This document shows, piece after piece, positions 8,659 through 17,369 of a stretch of 64,000 nt of DNA. Numbering within the stretch: position 1 is the stretch's first letter; every line of letters begins with the position of its first letter. The translations under genes were made by a program, and so were the position numbers. A model generated the notes under the pieces. It worked only from the letters and a program-made list of their open reading frames with translations, was not told where the DNA came from and did no database searches. Source of the stretch: Variovorax ginsengisoli (GTDB taxonomy: Bacteria > Pseudomonadota > Gammaproteobacteria > Burkholderiales > Burkholderiaceae_C); the NCBI RefSeq assembly GCF_030811835.1, contig NZ_JAUSRO010000018.1, positions 1-64,000 of the forward strand. The letters are read 5' to 3'.

Positions 8659-9483
8659 CTACTTGCCATTCTCCAAAAAAGGCCCAAGAGCCCTCTGGAA
8701 CTGTTGGGGCGATTCCAGTGCGGGCAGATGTGCTGTGCCCGGTAGGACAACGCTTTGGGCTTTCGGAATGCGTTGCGCGAGAAGCTCGGACCTCTGCTGC
8801 AAATGCGGCAAGTCCAGATCCCCCCACATCACCAGGGTCGGTGGTTTGACCGCCTCCAGGCGGTCCCATGCGGATGGTTCTTCGGATGCCACACCGGGAC
8901 TCTCCGCCCGCAGGGCCGTCCCGTTCATCGCGAGAAAGAGTCGTCGGGCCTCGCCTTGCACCCGGCATGGCGGGCTCAACGGTCCGTCCAACCAAAGTTG
9001 TGCCTGAAGTTCATTCTTCGTATCGAGGTCACCCCGCGCTGCTGCGACGCCGATGGCATCCATCAGCGCCTTCACGGGTTCGCCGTGTTCGGGCGCAGGC
9101 GCACCACTGACCCCCGGAGAAACGAGAACCAGGCTCGCCACTCTGTCGGGGCGCGCCAACGCCGCATCGATGGCGATCCGCCCTCCCATGGAGCATCCGA
9201 CAAGAACGGCCTGCTCCAATTCCAGCCGATCCATCACCGCCCAGAGGTCGGACACGTTGGAGTACGAGGTTGGCCTCAACGTGCGCGATTCTCCGAAGCC
9301 TCGTCGGTCGTAGCTCACCACGGGGTGTCTTGTGACCAAGTATTGCCACTGGCCATCCCACATTCGCCGGTCTGCGACGTTGGCATGCAGGAACAGTATC
9401 GGCACCCCTCCCGCGCCTTTGTTGGATTCCACATCAGCCGCCAGCATTGCGCCATCAACTTCAACCAGCTTCGTCGTCTTCAT
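8659..9483 (-). CDS. Alpha/beta-hydrolase
   Basis: About 274 residues. The fold signature is complete: oxyanion-region HANVADRRMWDGQW near residue 35, strand-turn DRRGFGES near 60, nucleophile elbow GCSMGG (Ser near 98), acid-loop WGDLDLPH, and catalytic His in GTAHLPALE near the C-terminus. This is the canonical Ser-Asp-His arrangement of esterase/lactonase-like enzymes such as 3-oxoadipate enol-lactonase relatives. The actual substrate is not inferable. ATG 9483 is preferred to an in-frame GTG at 9492; neither has a good ribosome site. Confidence 0.85.
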   Translation of the reverse strand: MKTTKLVEVDGAMLAADVESNKGAGGVPILFLHANVADRRMWDGQWQYLVTRHPVVSYDRRGFGESRTLRPTSYSNVSDLWAVMDRLELEQAVLVGCSMGGRIAIDAALARPDRVASLVLVSPGVSGAPAPEHGEPVKALMDAIGVAAARGDLDTKNELQAQLWLDGPLSPPCRVQGEARRLFLAMNGTALRAESPGVASEEPSAWDRLEAVKPPTLVMWGDLDLPHLQQRSELLAQRIPKAQSVVLPGTAHLPALESPQQFQRALGPFLENGK

Positions 9484-9564
9484 GGAGGTCACGATACTGA
9501 TCGAAGACTTTGGATGTCAAGTCTGCGGTTGTCGGGCTATGCAAGACGAGTTCACCAGACGCTT

Positions 9565-9690
9565 GCGCTGCCCTCAACGGATTCAAAACACAGGTGACGG
9601 GGGGCTTGCTGTTCCCTTTCACCGTAGCACGCCGCTCTCGTTTTCAAGGTATGCGGCTGCTTAGCGTCCTTGCGTCCTAACGGCCATCAT
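9565..9690 (+). repeat. Intergenic repeat R2, copy 1
   Basis: Shares ACACAGGTGACG, GGGCTTGCTGTTCCC, TCACCGTAGCACG and GCATCCTTGCGTCCT-like blocks in the same order and spacing with 12955-13076. The second copy is the leader of radC; here the copy is followed by an unrelated DUF2513 gene in the opposite direction. Confidence 0.65.
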
Positions 9691-10121
9691 CCGCTCAACA
9701 ACGACTTCAGAGCAAAGCCCGCTAGGCCCTTGATGGTGTCGAACGTAAGTTCTACTCCCTTTGTTTTCGCGGTCGTTTTAATCTTCTCCCACAACGGCGC
9801 GGATCGCATTGTGTCGAGCAAGTCGTGGCCGGCCATAGTTAGTCGTGGATCTGCCAGGCCATAGGAAAAGCTGCTGCCACCAGCGCTTCTGCTGAGAAAC
9901 AAACCTTCGACATAACCGTTGTCGACCAGCATCTCCAGATGTCCGAAAATACGAGACTCAGCCTTCTGATATTTCGTCATTATTTGGATGTAATCCACCT
10001 CAGGCTGGCCGTCAAGCCAGCGAGGTTCATCGGCGATCTCGCCCAAAATCACGGTCTTGAAATCCTTGTCCTCTTCAATGGCAAGAAGTTGTTCTCTCAG
10101 CAAATCCCAGTCGCGCTTCAT
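9687..10121 (-). CDS. DUF2513-family protein
   Basis: 144 residues starting MKRDWDLLREQLLAIEE, the hallmark opening of DUF2513 proteins, small helical proteins found in phages, prophages and mobile elements. The rest (YHLxxLxDxGYVEG-like segment HLEMLVDNGYVEG, then LTMAGHDLLDTMRSAPLWEK) follows the family pattern, which suggests a winged-helix-like architecture. No biochemical role is established to my knowledge. The start is ATG 10121. It is an isolated gene. Confidence 0.75.
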   Translation of the reverse strand: MKRDWDLLREQLLAIEEDKDFKTVILGEIADEPRWLDGQPEVDYIQIMTKYQKAESRIFGHLEMLVDNGYVEGLFLSRSAGGSSFSYGLADPRLTMAGHDLLDTMRSAPLWEKIKTTAKTKGVELTFDTIKGLAGFALKSLLSG

Positions 10122-10354
10122 TTCATTAGTGTCCTTGAACTCACTGTCGGAACGAAAAACCGATGCACTGGCTGCACATGCGATTCGATGGTTTCCGTCC
10201 AGCTCCGTAAGCCCGACAGTCTCATTAAATCGGAATTCTCAGTTTGCGTCACCTGTTAAATCGCCATGCTTGGTTCGCAATGGAGCTGCTGCCGGTGAAT
10301 CGGGGGTGCTGACCGAAAATTTGTACCAGCGGACATGTCGGTTCGCTGAATTGC
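10122..10354. other. Gene-free stretch before the YecA-like gene
   Basis: No coding frame. A segment around 10255-10345 containing GGGTGCTGACCGAAAATTTG could be a worn insertion-sequence end of IS21 type, but the resemblance is too weak to call. Confidence 0.3.
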
Positions 10355-10412
10355 CTTCCTTCGGTGTGTCCGCCCTGTCCAGGCTGGCCAAGAGATTTTC
10401 AATGTTGCGCGG
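10355..10412 (+). repeat. Intergenic repeat R1, full copy 2
   Basis: Nearly identical to 8560-8622 in the blocks CCTTCGGTGTGTCC, CTGTCCAGGCTGGCC and GATTTTCAATGTTGCGCGG. It abuts the start of the YecA-like gene, and may have replaced the gene's original leader. Confidence 0.7.
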
Positions 10413-10423
10413 CTGGGCACCGA

Positions 10424-11203
10424 ATGCACGCGGGCTTCGTGCCGTGGCGTGCGCGAAAATCCACACTTTCCATCGCCTCGGTCTCCCGCAATGACGACCC
10501 CATTTGCCCGCTGATCGACGACGAGTTCGAGGAACTTGACCAGTTCCTGCTCTACGAGATCGACAACGACGATGTCATGACGTTGGACATGGCCGACGGC
10601 TTCATGCACGCCATCGCGGTTGGCCCCACCACCATCCATCCAAAGCAGTGGCTTCCCAAGATATGGGGCACCAAGGACATGATGCCGCCGATGGATTCCA
10701 TCGAACAGTTGAACCACATGCTGGGACTGGTCATGCGCTACTTCAACACCATCATCGTCGGGCTGGAAGATGAGCCGCCGCAAATCAGTCCTTGCTGGTC
10801 GACCATGACTTACGAAGGCGACGAGCGGGAGTATGACGACGCTGAGGCATGGGCCTACGGCTTCATTGAGGGGGTGAAGCTTTGCTGGAATGACTGGCAG
10901 TCACTGCTGACGACGCCGCAAGGACTGGCGTGGTACAGACCGATTGCCCTGCTGGGTGAAAGCGACTTCTCGGCGGATCAGGACCAGCTCACCGAAACGC
11001 CGGCCATGAGGGCGGAATTGGCACTTCAAATCCCACAGGCAGTGCTGGACATGCATGCGCACTGGTTACCGCTACGGCTTGCCATTTATCAACGTGAGGT
11101 GGCGAAAACCATGCAACCCAAGGTGGGGCGCAATGAGCCTTGCCCCTGTGGCAGCGGCAAGAAGTTCAAGAAGTGCTGCGGCGCGGCGGCTGATCTGCAT
11201 TGA
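10424..11203 (+). CDS. YecA/UPF0149-family protein with C-terminal SEC-C zinc motif
   Basis: The conserved family region begins about position 10505 (DDEFEELDQFLLYEI, DMADGFMHAIAVGP, WLPKIWG) and runs to a C-terminal SEC-C motif, RNEPCPCGSGKKFKKCCG, which binds one zinc through the C-x-C-x8-C-C pattern also seen in SecA. UPF0149 proteins are soluble and have been linked to ribosome or chaperone interactions; the precise role here is unknown. The N-terminus is doubtful: ATG 10424 is in frame but lies just after repeat R1, and about 30 residues before the conserved part look non-native. The gene may have a replaced 5' end. Confidence 0.75.
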   Translation: MHAGFVPWRARKSTLSIASVSRNDDPICPLIDDEFEELDQFLLYEIDNDDVMTLDMADGFMHAIAVGPTTIHPKQWLPKIWGTKDMMPPMDSIEQLNHMLGLVMRYFNTIIVGLEDEPPQISPCWSTMTYEGDEREYDDAEAWAYGFIEGVKLCWNDWQSLLTTPQGLAWYRPIALLGESDFSADQDQLTETPAMRAELALQIPQAVLDMHAHWLPLRLAIYQREVAKTMQPKVGRNEPCPCGSGKKFKKCCGAAADLH

Positions 11204-11371
11204 TAGTGGGACGGGAAGCGATTTCCCCGATGTCTCACTTGAGAAATGCCGGGGCATGCATGCTAAGGTGAGCACGCGAACGACCCCAAGACCCAGCCGT
11301 TTGCCGATGCTTCAGCGCGTGGGTGACGTGGCAATGAAGTCAGCGATGGCATCCACCACGCCCGGCGCAAT

Positions 11372-11408
11372 GGCCAGGTCGGCGCGCGATTTTCAATATT
11401 GTGCTGCG
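11372..11408 (+). repeat. Partial copy of repeat R1
   Basis: Contains GCGCGATTTTCAATATTGTG, matching the right part of R1 with a few changes. It lies between the YecA-like gene and the HbpS-like gene. Confidence 0.4.
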
Positions 11409-11511
11409 ATCACTACCACCAAGTTCAATGAGACGCGCCGCTACAGTCATTCGTCTCGATCGTCGGCACACGGCTGTTGACTTGGCACGATGTACCAATT
11501 TCGAAGACTGC

Positions 11512-11946
11512 TCAATCGTTGGCGATTGTCTGGACCCCGGTGGCTGCGACCAGCGCGTCTTGCGTGGATTGCATGCCGGAAACGCCGATCGCACCGACGA
11601 TACGACCATCGATCATCACCGGCAGGCCGCCTTCGAGTGGGCATGCACGATCCGTGGCCAGCAGTCTTAGGTTGATGCCGCCGACAGCCAGCGCCTCTTC
11701 GAACATCTTGGTCGGGCGCTTGAACCGCACGGTGCTTTCCGCCTTGGCCTGGGCGATCGCAACGCTTCCGGTCTGGGCATGGTCCATCTTGTGCAGCAGG
11801 ACGAGGTTGGCGGCGCTGTCCATGATGGCGATCACCATCGGCCAGCCGTTGCGCTGGGCCTCGGCTTCTGCGGCGGCGGCAATTCGCCGCGCAACGTTGA
11901 GCGACAGGGGCGGACCGTATTGAACGATGTTTGAGGCCGAGTTCAC
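11512..11946 (-). CDS. HbpS/GlcG-family (haem-binding-like) protein
   Basis: 144 residues covering one PF03928-type domain: LSLNVARRIAAAAEAEAQ, then VIAIMDSAANLVLLHKMD, RPTKMFEEAL, EGGLPVMIDGRIVGAIGVSG and QDALVAATG. Members include HbpS, GlcG and similar proteins; some bind haem or cobalamin-like ligands and others serve as accessory subunits. Start is GTG 11946, preceded by AAGGAA 7 bases upstream on the minus strand. It is transcribed divergently from a LysR gene, the usual arrangement when the regulator controls the neighbour. Confidence 0.8.
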   Translation of the reverse strand: MNSASNIVQYGPPLSLNVARRIAAAAEAEAQRNGWPMVIAIMDSAANLVLLHKMDHAQTGSVAIAQAKAESTVRFKRPTKMFEEALAVGGINLRLLATDRACPLEGGLPVMIDGRIVGAIGVSGMQSTQDALVAATGVQTIAND

Positions 11947-11966
11947 GTTGGATTCCTTGTAGGTAG

Positions 11967-12935
11967 GTGAATCTGTCGATGTTAGGAATGGATAGACTGG
12001 GTGCCTATCCCCGATCCCTCGCATTTGCTGTGCGCAAATCACCCGATCCGCCGCCTGCCTCCTCTTCACGGACCTTGCCAGCATGGGACGACGTACGTTT
12101 CTTCCTTGCCGTTGCTCGTGAAGGAAGCCTGTCCGGTGCCGCGCGCACGCTGCAAGTGGAGCATTCCACCGTCGCGCGGCGCGTTGGCGCGCTGGAGGCG
12201 AGCTTCGGCGTTCGTTTGTTCGACCGGCTCCCACGGAGTTGGGCCTTGACGAGCGAGGGGGCGGCGCTGATTGCGCCAGCGGAGCGTCTTGAGCACGAAG
12301 GCCTGGCATTCGGCCGCGCGGCCACATCGGCGACCAGCCTTCAGGGAACGGTCCGCATCTCAGCACCGCCGGTGTTTGCAAGCCAGTTCCTCGTGCCACG
12401 ACTGGCCAGACGCACTGACCGATGGAAGGGCATCGACCTGGATCTCGTTGGAGAGGTCCGCACTGCCAACCTTCATCGCCGCGAAGCCGATCTATCCCTT
12501 CGTTTCATGCGCCCGAGCGAGCCGGGACTGGCTGCGCGCAAGTTGGGCGTACTGAGTTTTCACGTCTTTGCAGCGCCGGCCTGGTTAGCGCGTGCGGAGG
12601 CGGAGTGGTGTTTCCTCGGCTACGGGAATCCATTGAGCGATGTGCCTCATCAGCAGTTGCTCGCGCGTATGGCCGGTGACAGGCCCTTCATCCTAAAAAG
12701 CAATGATCTTGCGGCGATACATCGCGCTTGCCGGGACGGGATGGGGCTCGCGATGCTTCCCAGTTTTCTTGTGCATACCGACGATGGTCTGGTCAAGGTG
12801 CCGGGTGTGGACGGACCTATTCTGCGGGAAATCTGGTGCGTCGTCCATCCTGATGTTCGTCGCTCGCCGCGTGTCAGGCTGATGGCGGATCTCATCGCCG
12901 AACTGGTCGCGGAAGGTTCTGCGATTCTGGCTTGA
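11967..12935 (+). CDS. LysR-family transcriptional regulator
   Basis: Up to 322 residues. The winged helix-turn-helix begins near residue 39 (AWDDVRFFLAVAREGSLSGA, then QVEHSTVARRVGALE, LFDRLPRSWALTSEG), followed by an effector domain of two half-domains. The N-terminal 35 residues before AWDD are longer than usual; initiation may be at an internal ATG (11979 or 11988) rather than the GTG at 11967. The 20 bases between it and the divergent HbpS-like gene hold both start regions, so the operator probably overlaps both promoters. Inference: it regulates the HbpS-like gene. Confidence 0.85.
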   Translation: MNLSMLGMDRLGAYPRSLAFAVRKSPDPPPASSSRTLPAWDDVRFFLAVAREGSLSGAARTLQVEHSTVARRVGALEASFGVRLFDRLPRSWALTSEGAALIAPAERLEHEGLAFGRAATSATSLQGTVRISAPPVFASQFLVPRLARRTDRWKGIDLDLVGEVRTANLHRREADLSLRFMRPSEPGLAARKLGVLSFHVFAAPAWLARAEAEWCFLGYGNPLSDVPHQQLLARMAGDRPFILKSNDLAAIHRACRDGMGLAMLPSFLVHTDDGLVKVPGVDGPILREIWCVVHPDVRRSPRVRLMADLIAELVAEGSAILA

Positions 12936-12954
12936 GTGCGACCAATTCCCGATG

Positions 12955-13076
12955 CGGTTCAAAAACACAGGTGACGTTGGAGGTGGGCGGGCTTGCTGTT
13001 CCCTCTCACCGTAGCACGTCGTTCTCGCTGTCAAGGTCGGCGGCTGCTGCGCATCCTTGCGTCCTGCCGGCCGTCT
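12955..13076 (+). repeat. Intergenic repeat R2, copy 2 (radC leader)
   Basis: Matches 9565-9690 block by block. It ends about 75 bases before the radC start. Similar leaders are expected ahead of mobile-element radC genes, so the copy at 9.6 kb may be the relic of another radC insertion. Confidence 0.6.
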
Positions 13077-13150
13077 TCGAACCCTGACAACTGCGCTGCG
13101 GCGTGCTGCTTCCGGTCTCGGGCAATTCCGCCTGATTCACGGAGCCGACC

Positions 13151-13654
13151 ATGGCACACGACCTCTTCTCATCTCTCGATTCGTTCACCACTTCCTATGC
13201 TGACACTTCGGCACTGCTGGTGCGCGATGCCGCCGGCAGCTACCGTCCGGCAGGCGAATATGAAATCCTGAAGGCTGCTCAATGCCTGCTGGCAAGCCGG
13301 GTGCGTGGTACCGATACGCTGTCGTCACCACAGATGGTCAAGGACTTCCTCCAACTTCGCTTGGCAGGGTTGGAGCATGAGGTGTTCGCGGTCCTGCACC
13401 TGGACACTCAGCACCGGGTCGTGGAGTACGTGGAGATGTTCCAGGGCACGGTCAGCCAGACATCGGTATATCCACGCGAGGTGGTCAAGGATGCGATGAA
13501 GCTCAACAGCTCGGCAGTCATCTTCGTGCACAACCATCCATCAGGCAGTGCCGAGCCATCGCGGGCGGACGAGATGCTGACTCAAACGCTGAAAACGGCG
13601 CTGTCGCTCGTGGATGTGCGGGTCATTGGTAAGCGCACGGCGAAGTCATCTTGA
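13151..13654 (+). pseudogene. radC: RadC-family (JAB/MPN) protein truncated by IS66
   Basis: The RadC/JAMM domain is present almost to its end: the Glu-containing strand HEVFAVLHLD, then HNHPSGSAEPSRADE with the metal ligands His127, His129 and Asp140. After VDVRVIG, the normal final 15-20 residues are replaced by an IS66 end: GTAAGCG begins at 13629. The remaining reading frame adds KRTAKSS from insertion-sequence DNA. The active-site residues survive, so partial function is possible, but the final strand of the fold is lost. Such radC genes are typical cargo of integrative elements; their role is unsettled. Confidence 0.8.
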
Positions 13655-13657
13655 TTG

Positions 13658-13897
13658 CCTGAGAGTTGGCAGGCATCGTGCCTGTTCGCCAACCGACGGG
13701 CCAACCGCATGAAGGTCCTCGTACACGATGGCATCGGCATCTGGCTGTGCGCACGTCGGCTGAACCAGGGCCGGTTCCTCTGGGCCAACGCGAGCCTGGG
13801 TACGCAGATGGCGATGACGCGTGAGCAGCTCGACGCGCTTGTGCTCGGATTGCCCTGGCAGCGCGTCGGGGCAGCGGGTGTTATCACCGTGGTGTGA
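13658..13897 (+). pseudogene. tnpB: 3' part of IS66 tnpB
   Basis: The frame gives CLFANRRANRMKVLVHDGIG, WLCARRLNQGRF and REQLDALVLGLPWQRVG, ending in VITVV. This is the C-terminal two thirds of a TnpB of the IS66 family; the first 45-50 residues are missing, because the left insertion-sequence end is followed almost directly by this segment. Confidence 0.8.
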
Positions 13898-13968
13898 TCG
13901 CACGGCAGCCGTGCAATTGCGGCAAACGCCGATGACATTCACACGCTCGGGCGGCACCATACCTGCTC

Positions 13969-14904
13969 ATGGTGGATGCCGAACAACTGAAGGGCCTCGA
14001 CGCAGAACAACTGCGCGAGGTGACTCTCCGGCTAATCAAGGACTTCACTGAGCAGCAAAGCTTGCTCGAGGCCAAGCACCGCTCGATCGAGACGCTCATC
14101 CTTGCTCATCGAGTACTGCATGCCGACGAGACGCCGGTAGCGATGCTCAAGCCTGGCACCGGCAAGACGCACCGCGCTTACCTGTGGGCCTACACACCAG
14201 GCGCCCTCGAAGGCATGAAGGGCGTGGTCTACGACTTCGCTGACAGCCGGGCCGGCCAGCATGCGCAGGACTTCCTGGGCGAATGGCGCGGCGCGCTGGT
14301 TTGCGACGACTACTCGGGCTACAAGGCCCTGCTGGCCAAAGGCGTCGTCGAAGCTGGATGCCTGGCCCACGCCCGGCGCAAGTTCGTCGAGTTGCACACA
14401 GCCAACAAGAGTCACGTCGCAGAGGCAGGCATCCAGTACTTCGCTCGGCTCTACGAGATCGAGCGTGAGGTGAAGGATCTCGACGCAGATGAACGGCATC
14501 GCATCCGCCAAGCGCGGGGTCGGCCGATCGCCGAAGCACTGCATGCCTGGATGATCGCGCAGCGGCTCAAGGTCCCGGAAGGTTCAGGGACAGCCAAAGC
14601 ATTGAACTACAGCCTGAAGCGCTGGGCTGCGCTGACGCGCTACCTGGACGACGGCAACTTGCCTGCAGACAACAACTGGGTGGAGAACCAGATCCGGCCG
14701 ATTGCAGTGGGCAGAGGCAACTGGCTGTTCGCTGGGAGCCTTCGTGCCGGGCAACGCGCCGCAGCCATCATGAGCTTGATCCAGTCAGCCAAGCTCAATG
14801 GCCACGATCCGTATGCCTATCTGAAGGACGTGTTCTTGCGCCTTCCAACACAGCCGCATAGCCGCATCGACGAACTGCTGCCGCATCGCTGGCAGCACAG
14901 CTGA
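13969..14904 (+). pseudogene. tnpC: IS66 transposase tnpC with internal in-frame deletion
   Basis: 311 codons against a normal length near 510. Residues 1-45 are the N-terminal coiled part; they are joined at SIETLI/LAHRVLHADETPV straight to the DDE core, removing the rest of the coiled coil and the zinc-binding domain. The catalytic residues appear to remain (HADETPV; VCDDYSGYK; NWVENQIRPIAVGR). The C-terminal IS66 domain is intact. Loss of the DNA-recognition half almost certainly prevents transposition. Confidence 0.85.
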
Positions 14905-14967
14905 CCACCTGCTCGCGCTCGCCGCCAATGCGCGGCCCTCGTCAATATGTATTCGCCGCGTGCTTAC

Positions 14968-15674
14968 ACACCACCAGCAGAAACCAATAGACCGCCGTGC
15001 CCCGCACAACCATGTGCCAAACCGGAAATTCCCTCGCAAAGACATCGGAAAGTGCGCTCACTGCACCGTCTCGCTCGTGAACCGGTCTCAAATGGTCCTT
15101 CGGCCGACCAGTACTGGCGTGTTATCAGCGCACTCGACGGAAGTCGGGAAGCACCGGTGATGGGCACTGCCCGTGCCGTCCACTGAATAACATCAAACAC
15201 CTTCACAGCGGTCTGCCCCCTCTTTCGACGAATGTCCGCGGTTCGCGCGGCCGACGTATTAAGTTTTGCACGTACGCGCGACACGTGTTGTAGGTCGGGA
15301 ACTACCGCTGAAAGCGCGTCTCGGAGTGATTGAATCGAAACGCGTCGGCAAACACCAGCGATCAGATCCTCGTGCGCACCTCACGGAAAACCCCTGAAAA
15401 CATGCCTCCGACCCCAAAACCAGAGTCCAAGATCAAATGCTGGTCTAGAAACAATGACCGCTGGCCGATCGGTCCTTGGGGCTTTTACAAGGGGAGCCGG
15501 TTGCGCGAACCGTTGCTCCTGCCACAGTTCACAGGGCCTCCCGTTGGACGCCGACGCAATCCAGCGTGCAACTCTTGCATCTCACACATGAATATACGGA
15601 AATTCGAATGTCCACTTAATGCTTCGCGAATTGGTGAAGCTATCCATCGGTTCATGCCAAAGTGAATCCCGACC
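14968..15674. other. Gene-free stretch
   Basis: Several open frames occur but none has a convincing start, family match or composition. No repeat or insertion-sequence end was recognised after the IS66 boundary. Confidence 0.4.
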
Positions 15675-16058
15675 TCAAGATTGAAATTGCTGATGGTGGC
15701 GCAAGCAATGATCTAGGAACTCATCGAACTGTTGAGTCTTGTCGTACACAGCAAGCGCTCCGAGCGCGATGCACCTGTTCCGGTTTTCTTGCGTAGCGGA
15801 GTTTGTCAACACAATGACTTGCTCCGCAGCCCGTTGCGGCTCCAGTTTGGCCAAAACGCCGAAGCCGGTGCCGGTCTTCAAAAACAGGTCGAGCACCGCC
15901 AATCGCCACCCGCCATGATGACCGTTGAGCCACTCCACTGCTTGAGTTTCGGTCTCTGCAGTCCCTACCACCTCAGCGTCACAAATATCGCGGATTGCAT
16001 CACCGATGGTTTTGCGAAGCGCTGCGTTGTCTTCGACAAGGAATATTGGAAAGGACAT
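15675..16058 (-). CDS. Single-domain response regulator (receiver only)
   Basis: 127 residues: FPIFLVEDNAALRKTIGDAI carries the acidic pair, AVLDLFLKTGTG the phospho-acceptor Asp near 57, VIVLTNSA the conserved Thr/Ser, and YDKTQQF the conserved Lys. There is no output domain, so it acts as a phosphate relay or by protein contact, like CheY or Spo0F. Start ATG 16058 is preferred over the upstream frame because homologous receivers begin here; AAGG lies 7-8 bases upstream. No kinase is adjacent; the orphan GAF kinase at 2.2-3.4 kb is a possible but unproven partner. Confidence 0.8.
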   Translation of the reverse strand: MSFPIFLVEDNAALRKTIGDAIRDICDAEVVGTAETETQAVEWLNGHHGGWRLAVLDLFLKTGTGFGVLAKLEPQRAAEQVIVLTNSATQENRNRCIALGALAVYDKTQQFDEFLDHCLRHHQQFQS

Positions 16059-16219
16059 GATCGACCTTGTGGCTGTCTGTGACAGCTGCCTGTACGCATA
16101 GGCCTTAAAGAGGGGCAGGCGCTGGCCTACCCGTCTGGCTGGGTTCAAAGGTAACTTGGCCGGTACTCAGTTCGCCCCGCTTTGGGAGATAGCACGATCG
16201 GCTGCGGCCGCCAAGTCGC

Positions 16220-16456
16220 TCATGCGGGAGTTTCCGTCTTGAACAGGCCCCGCACGTTCAACGCAGCCAAGCCCACCTGCAGCGCGACCAACGCCCAGGC
16301 TTGCGTGTGGACGCCCCAGACGACCCACAGCACATTGCTCAGCAAGAAAATCCAGAAGCCCGTATTGCGGCGCCCCTTGTCATTGGAGCCCACGAGGTAA
16401 GCGGCGGCGAGCGAGGCAGCGAAGGCAGGCCACTGAACAAGATCGAACCAGTCCAT
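16220..16456 (-). CDS. Small membrane protein, three hydrophobic helices
   Basis: 78 residues with three predicted membrane segments (PAFAASLAAAYLVGS, GFWIFLLSNVLWVVWGVH, ALVALQVGLAALNVRGL). The pattern W-P-A, then R-R-N-x-G-F-W, resembles short PnuC/SemiSWEET-like hypothetical proteins, though the match is by eye only. It starts 3 bases after the glycosyltransferase stop (16460), so the two genes are almost certainly co-transcribed and may work together at the membrane. Confidence 0.65.
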   Translation of the reverse strand: MDWFDLVQWPAFAASLAAAYLVGSNDKGRRNTGFWIFLLSNVLWVVWGVHTQAWALVALQVGLAALNVRGLFKTETPA

Positions 16457-16459
16457 GGC

Positions 16460-17152
16460 TCAAGCGGCGGTGGACGCTAAGCCATGCAGGCGCTGCGCGA
16501 TCGCATGGAGTAGCGCATCCGCGAAGCCACCTGATGCACGAGCCACGCGTCGGGCGCTCGTGCACACGCGCGGGCGGGCGCTCCAGCGGATGTTCGCGCC
16601 GATACGCTCCAAAGAGGCGATCAAATCCACGTCCTCGCTGCAGGCGAGGGGTTGGAAGCCACCAGCGCGCAGGTATGCCACAGCTGAGATGCCGAGGTTA
16701 GCGCCGTGCACGTGGCGATGATCATCCGCATCACGGTAAGTCTCCGCGAAGTGGCGCGACAGGAGCTGCGCGTGCTCCGCGTGGGGCGACCAGTCGCTGA
16801 CTTCGACTGTGCCACACACGGCATCCGCATCGAGCGCCAGCTGATCCGTTAGCCAATCAGGCGACACCAGCGTGTCCGCATCCGTGAACGCAAGCCAGCG
16901 CGCTCCGCGCGCGAGCATGAACTCGGCGCCCGCCGCGCGAGCCACGCCCACGTTGCGCGCATCCACCAGCAGAGTCAGGGCGCCGGCCTTGGCTGCCAGG
17001 ACCGCGGTGGCATCCGTGCAGGCGTCGACAACGACGACCACTTCGACCGGCTCGCCGGACAAGCCCTGGCGGTGCACGCACGCTCGTGCATGCGCCACAC
17101 AGTTCTCGATCAATTCTTCTTCGTTGTGCGCGGGGATGACGATACCAATCAT
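16460..17152 (-). CDS. Family 2 glycosyltransferase
   Basis: 230 residues with a GT-A fold: MIGIVIPAHNEEELIENCV at the N-terminus, VVVVDACTDATAVLA nucleotide-binding strand, ARNVGVARAAGAEFML, and the DxD-type metal site AFTDADTLVSPDW. A later HGANLGISAVAYLRAGGF and CSEDVDLIASLE supply the acceptor and catalytic-base regions (ED). The start ATG 17152 has AGGAG upstream; the longer open frame to 17260 adds a low-complexity extension. No membrane helix is seen; the adjacent small membrane protein may tether it. The sugar donor is unknown. Confidence 0.85.
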   Translation of the reverse strand: MIGIVIPAHNEEELIENCVAHARACVHRQGLSGEPVEVVVVVDACTDATAVLAAKAGALTLLVDARNVGVARAAGAEFMLARGARWLAFTDADTLVSPDWLTDQLALDADAVCGTVEVSDWSPHAEHAQLLSRHFAETYRDADDHRHVHGANLGISAVAYLRAGGFQPLACSEDVDLIASLERIGANIRWSARPRVCTSARRVARASGGFADALLHAIAQRLHGLASTAA

Positions 17153-17369
17153 GGGGGCTCCTGGGTTGTGCGTCACGCTAGCGAGCCGACTTGATGCCCC
17201 CCGTCGGTTGAGGTTGTCGGGCGTTGTAGGTTGGCGAGCCTCTGACGGTTCGTCGTTCAAACCTGGAACCTCCGTCGGAGTGATCCGACGTCGTATTCAT
17301 CGGTTTGAACACGCGGCACAAGGCCACCTCGGTGATCGACTAGGTCGAAAAAGCCTCATCGTCGCGCCC

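Larger units (their letters stand above)
13629..14967 (+). mobile_element. Decayed IS66-family element, copy 2, both ends present
   Basis: Left end GTAAGCGCACGGCGAAGTCAT at 13629 and, inverted at the right end, GTAAGCACGCGGCGAATACA read from 14967 inward, agreeing at most positions. The inside keeps only a tnpB 3' part and a tnpC with an internal deletion, so the element is about half normal size. Flanking octamers (ggtcattg and acaccacc) do not match, so no target duplication remains and a flank has been rearranged. Confidence 0.8.

Noticed and set aside
7540..11408. Integron attC sites between the cassette-like genes
   Set aside because: R1 has no GTTRRRY core pair and no imperfect palindrome of the attC type; no IntI gene was seen.
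15330..15665. 111-codon plus-strand frame
   Set aside because: No ribosome site, no family resemblance, and amino-acid composition like untranslated DNA.
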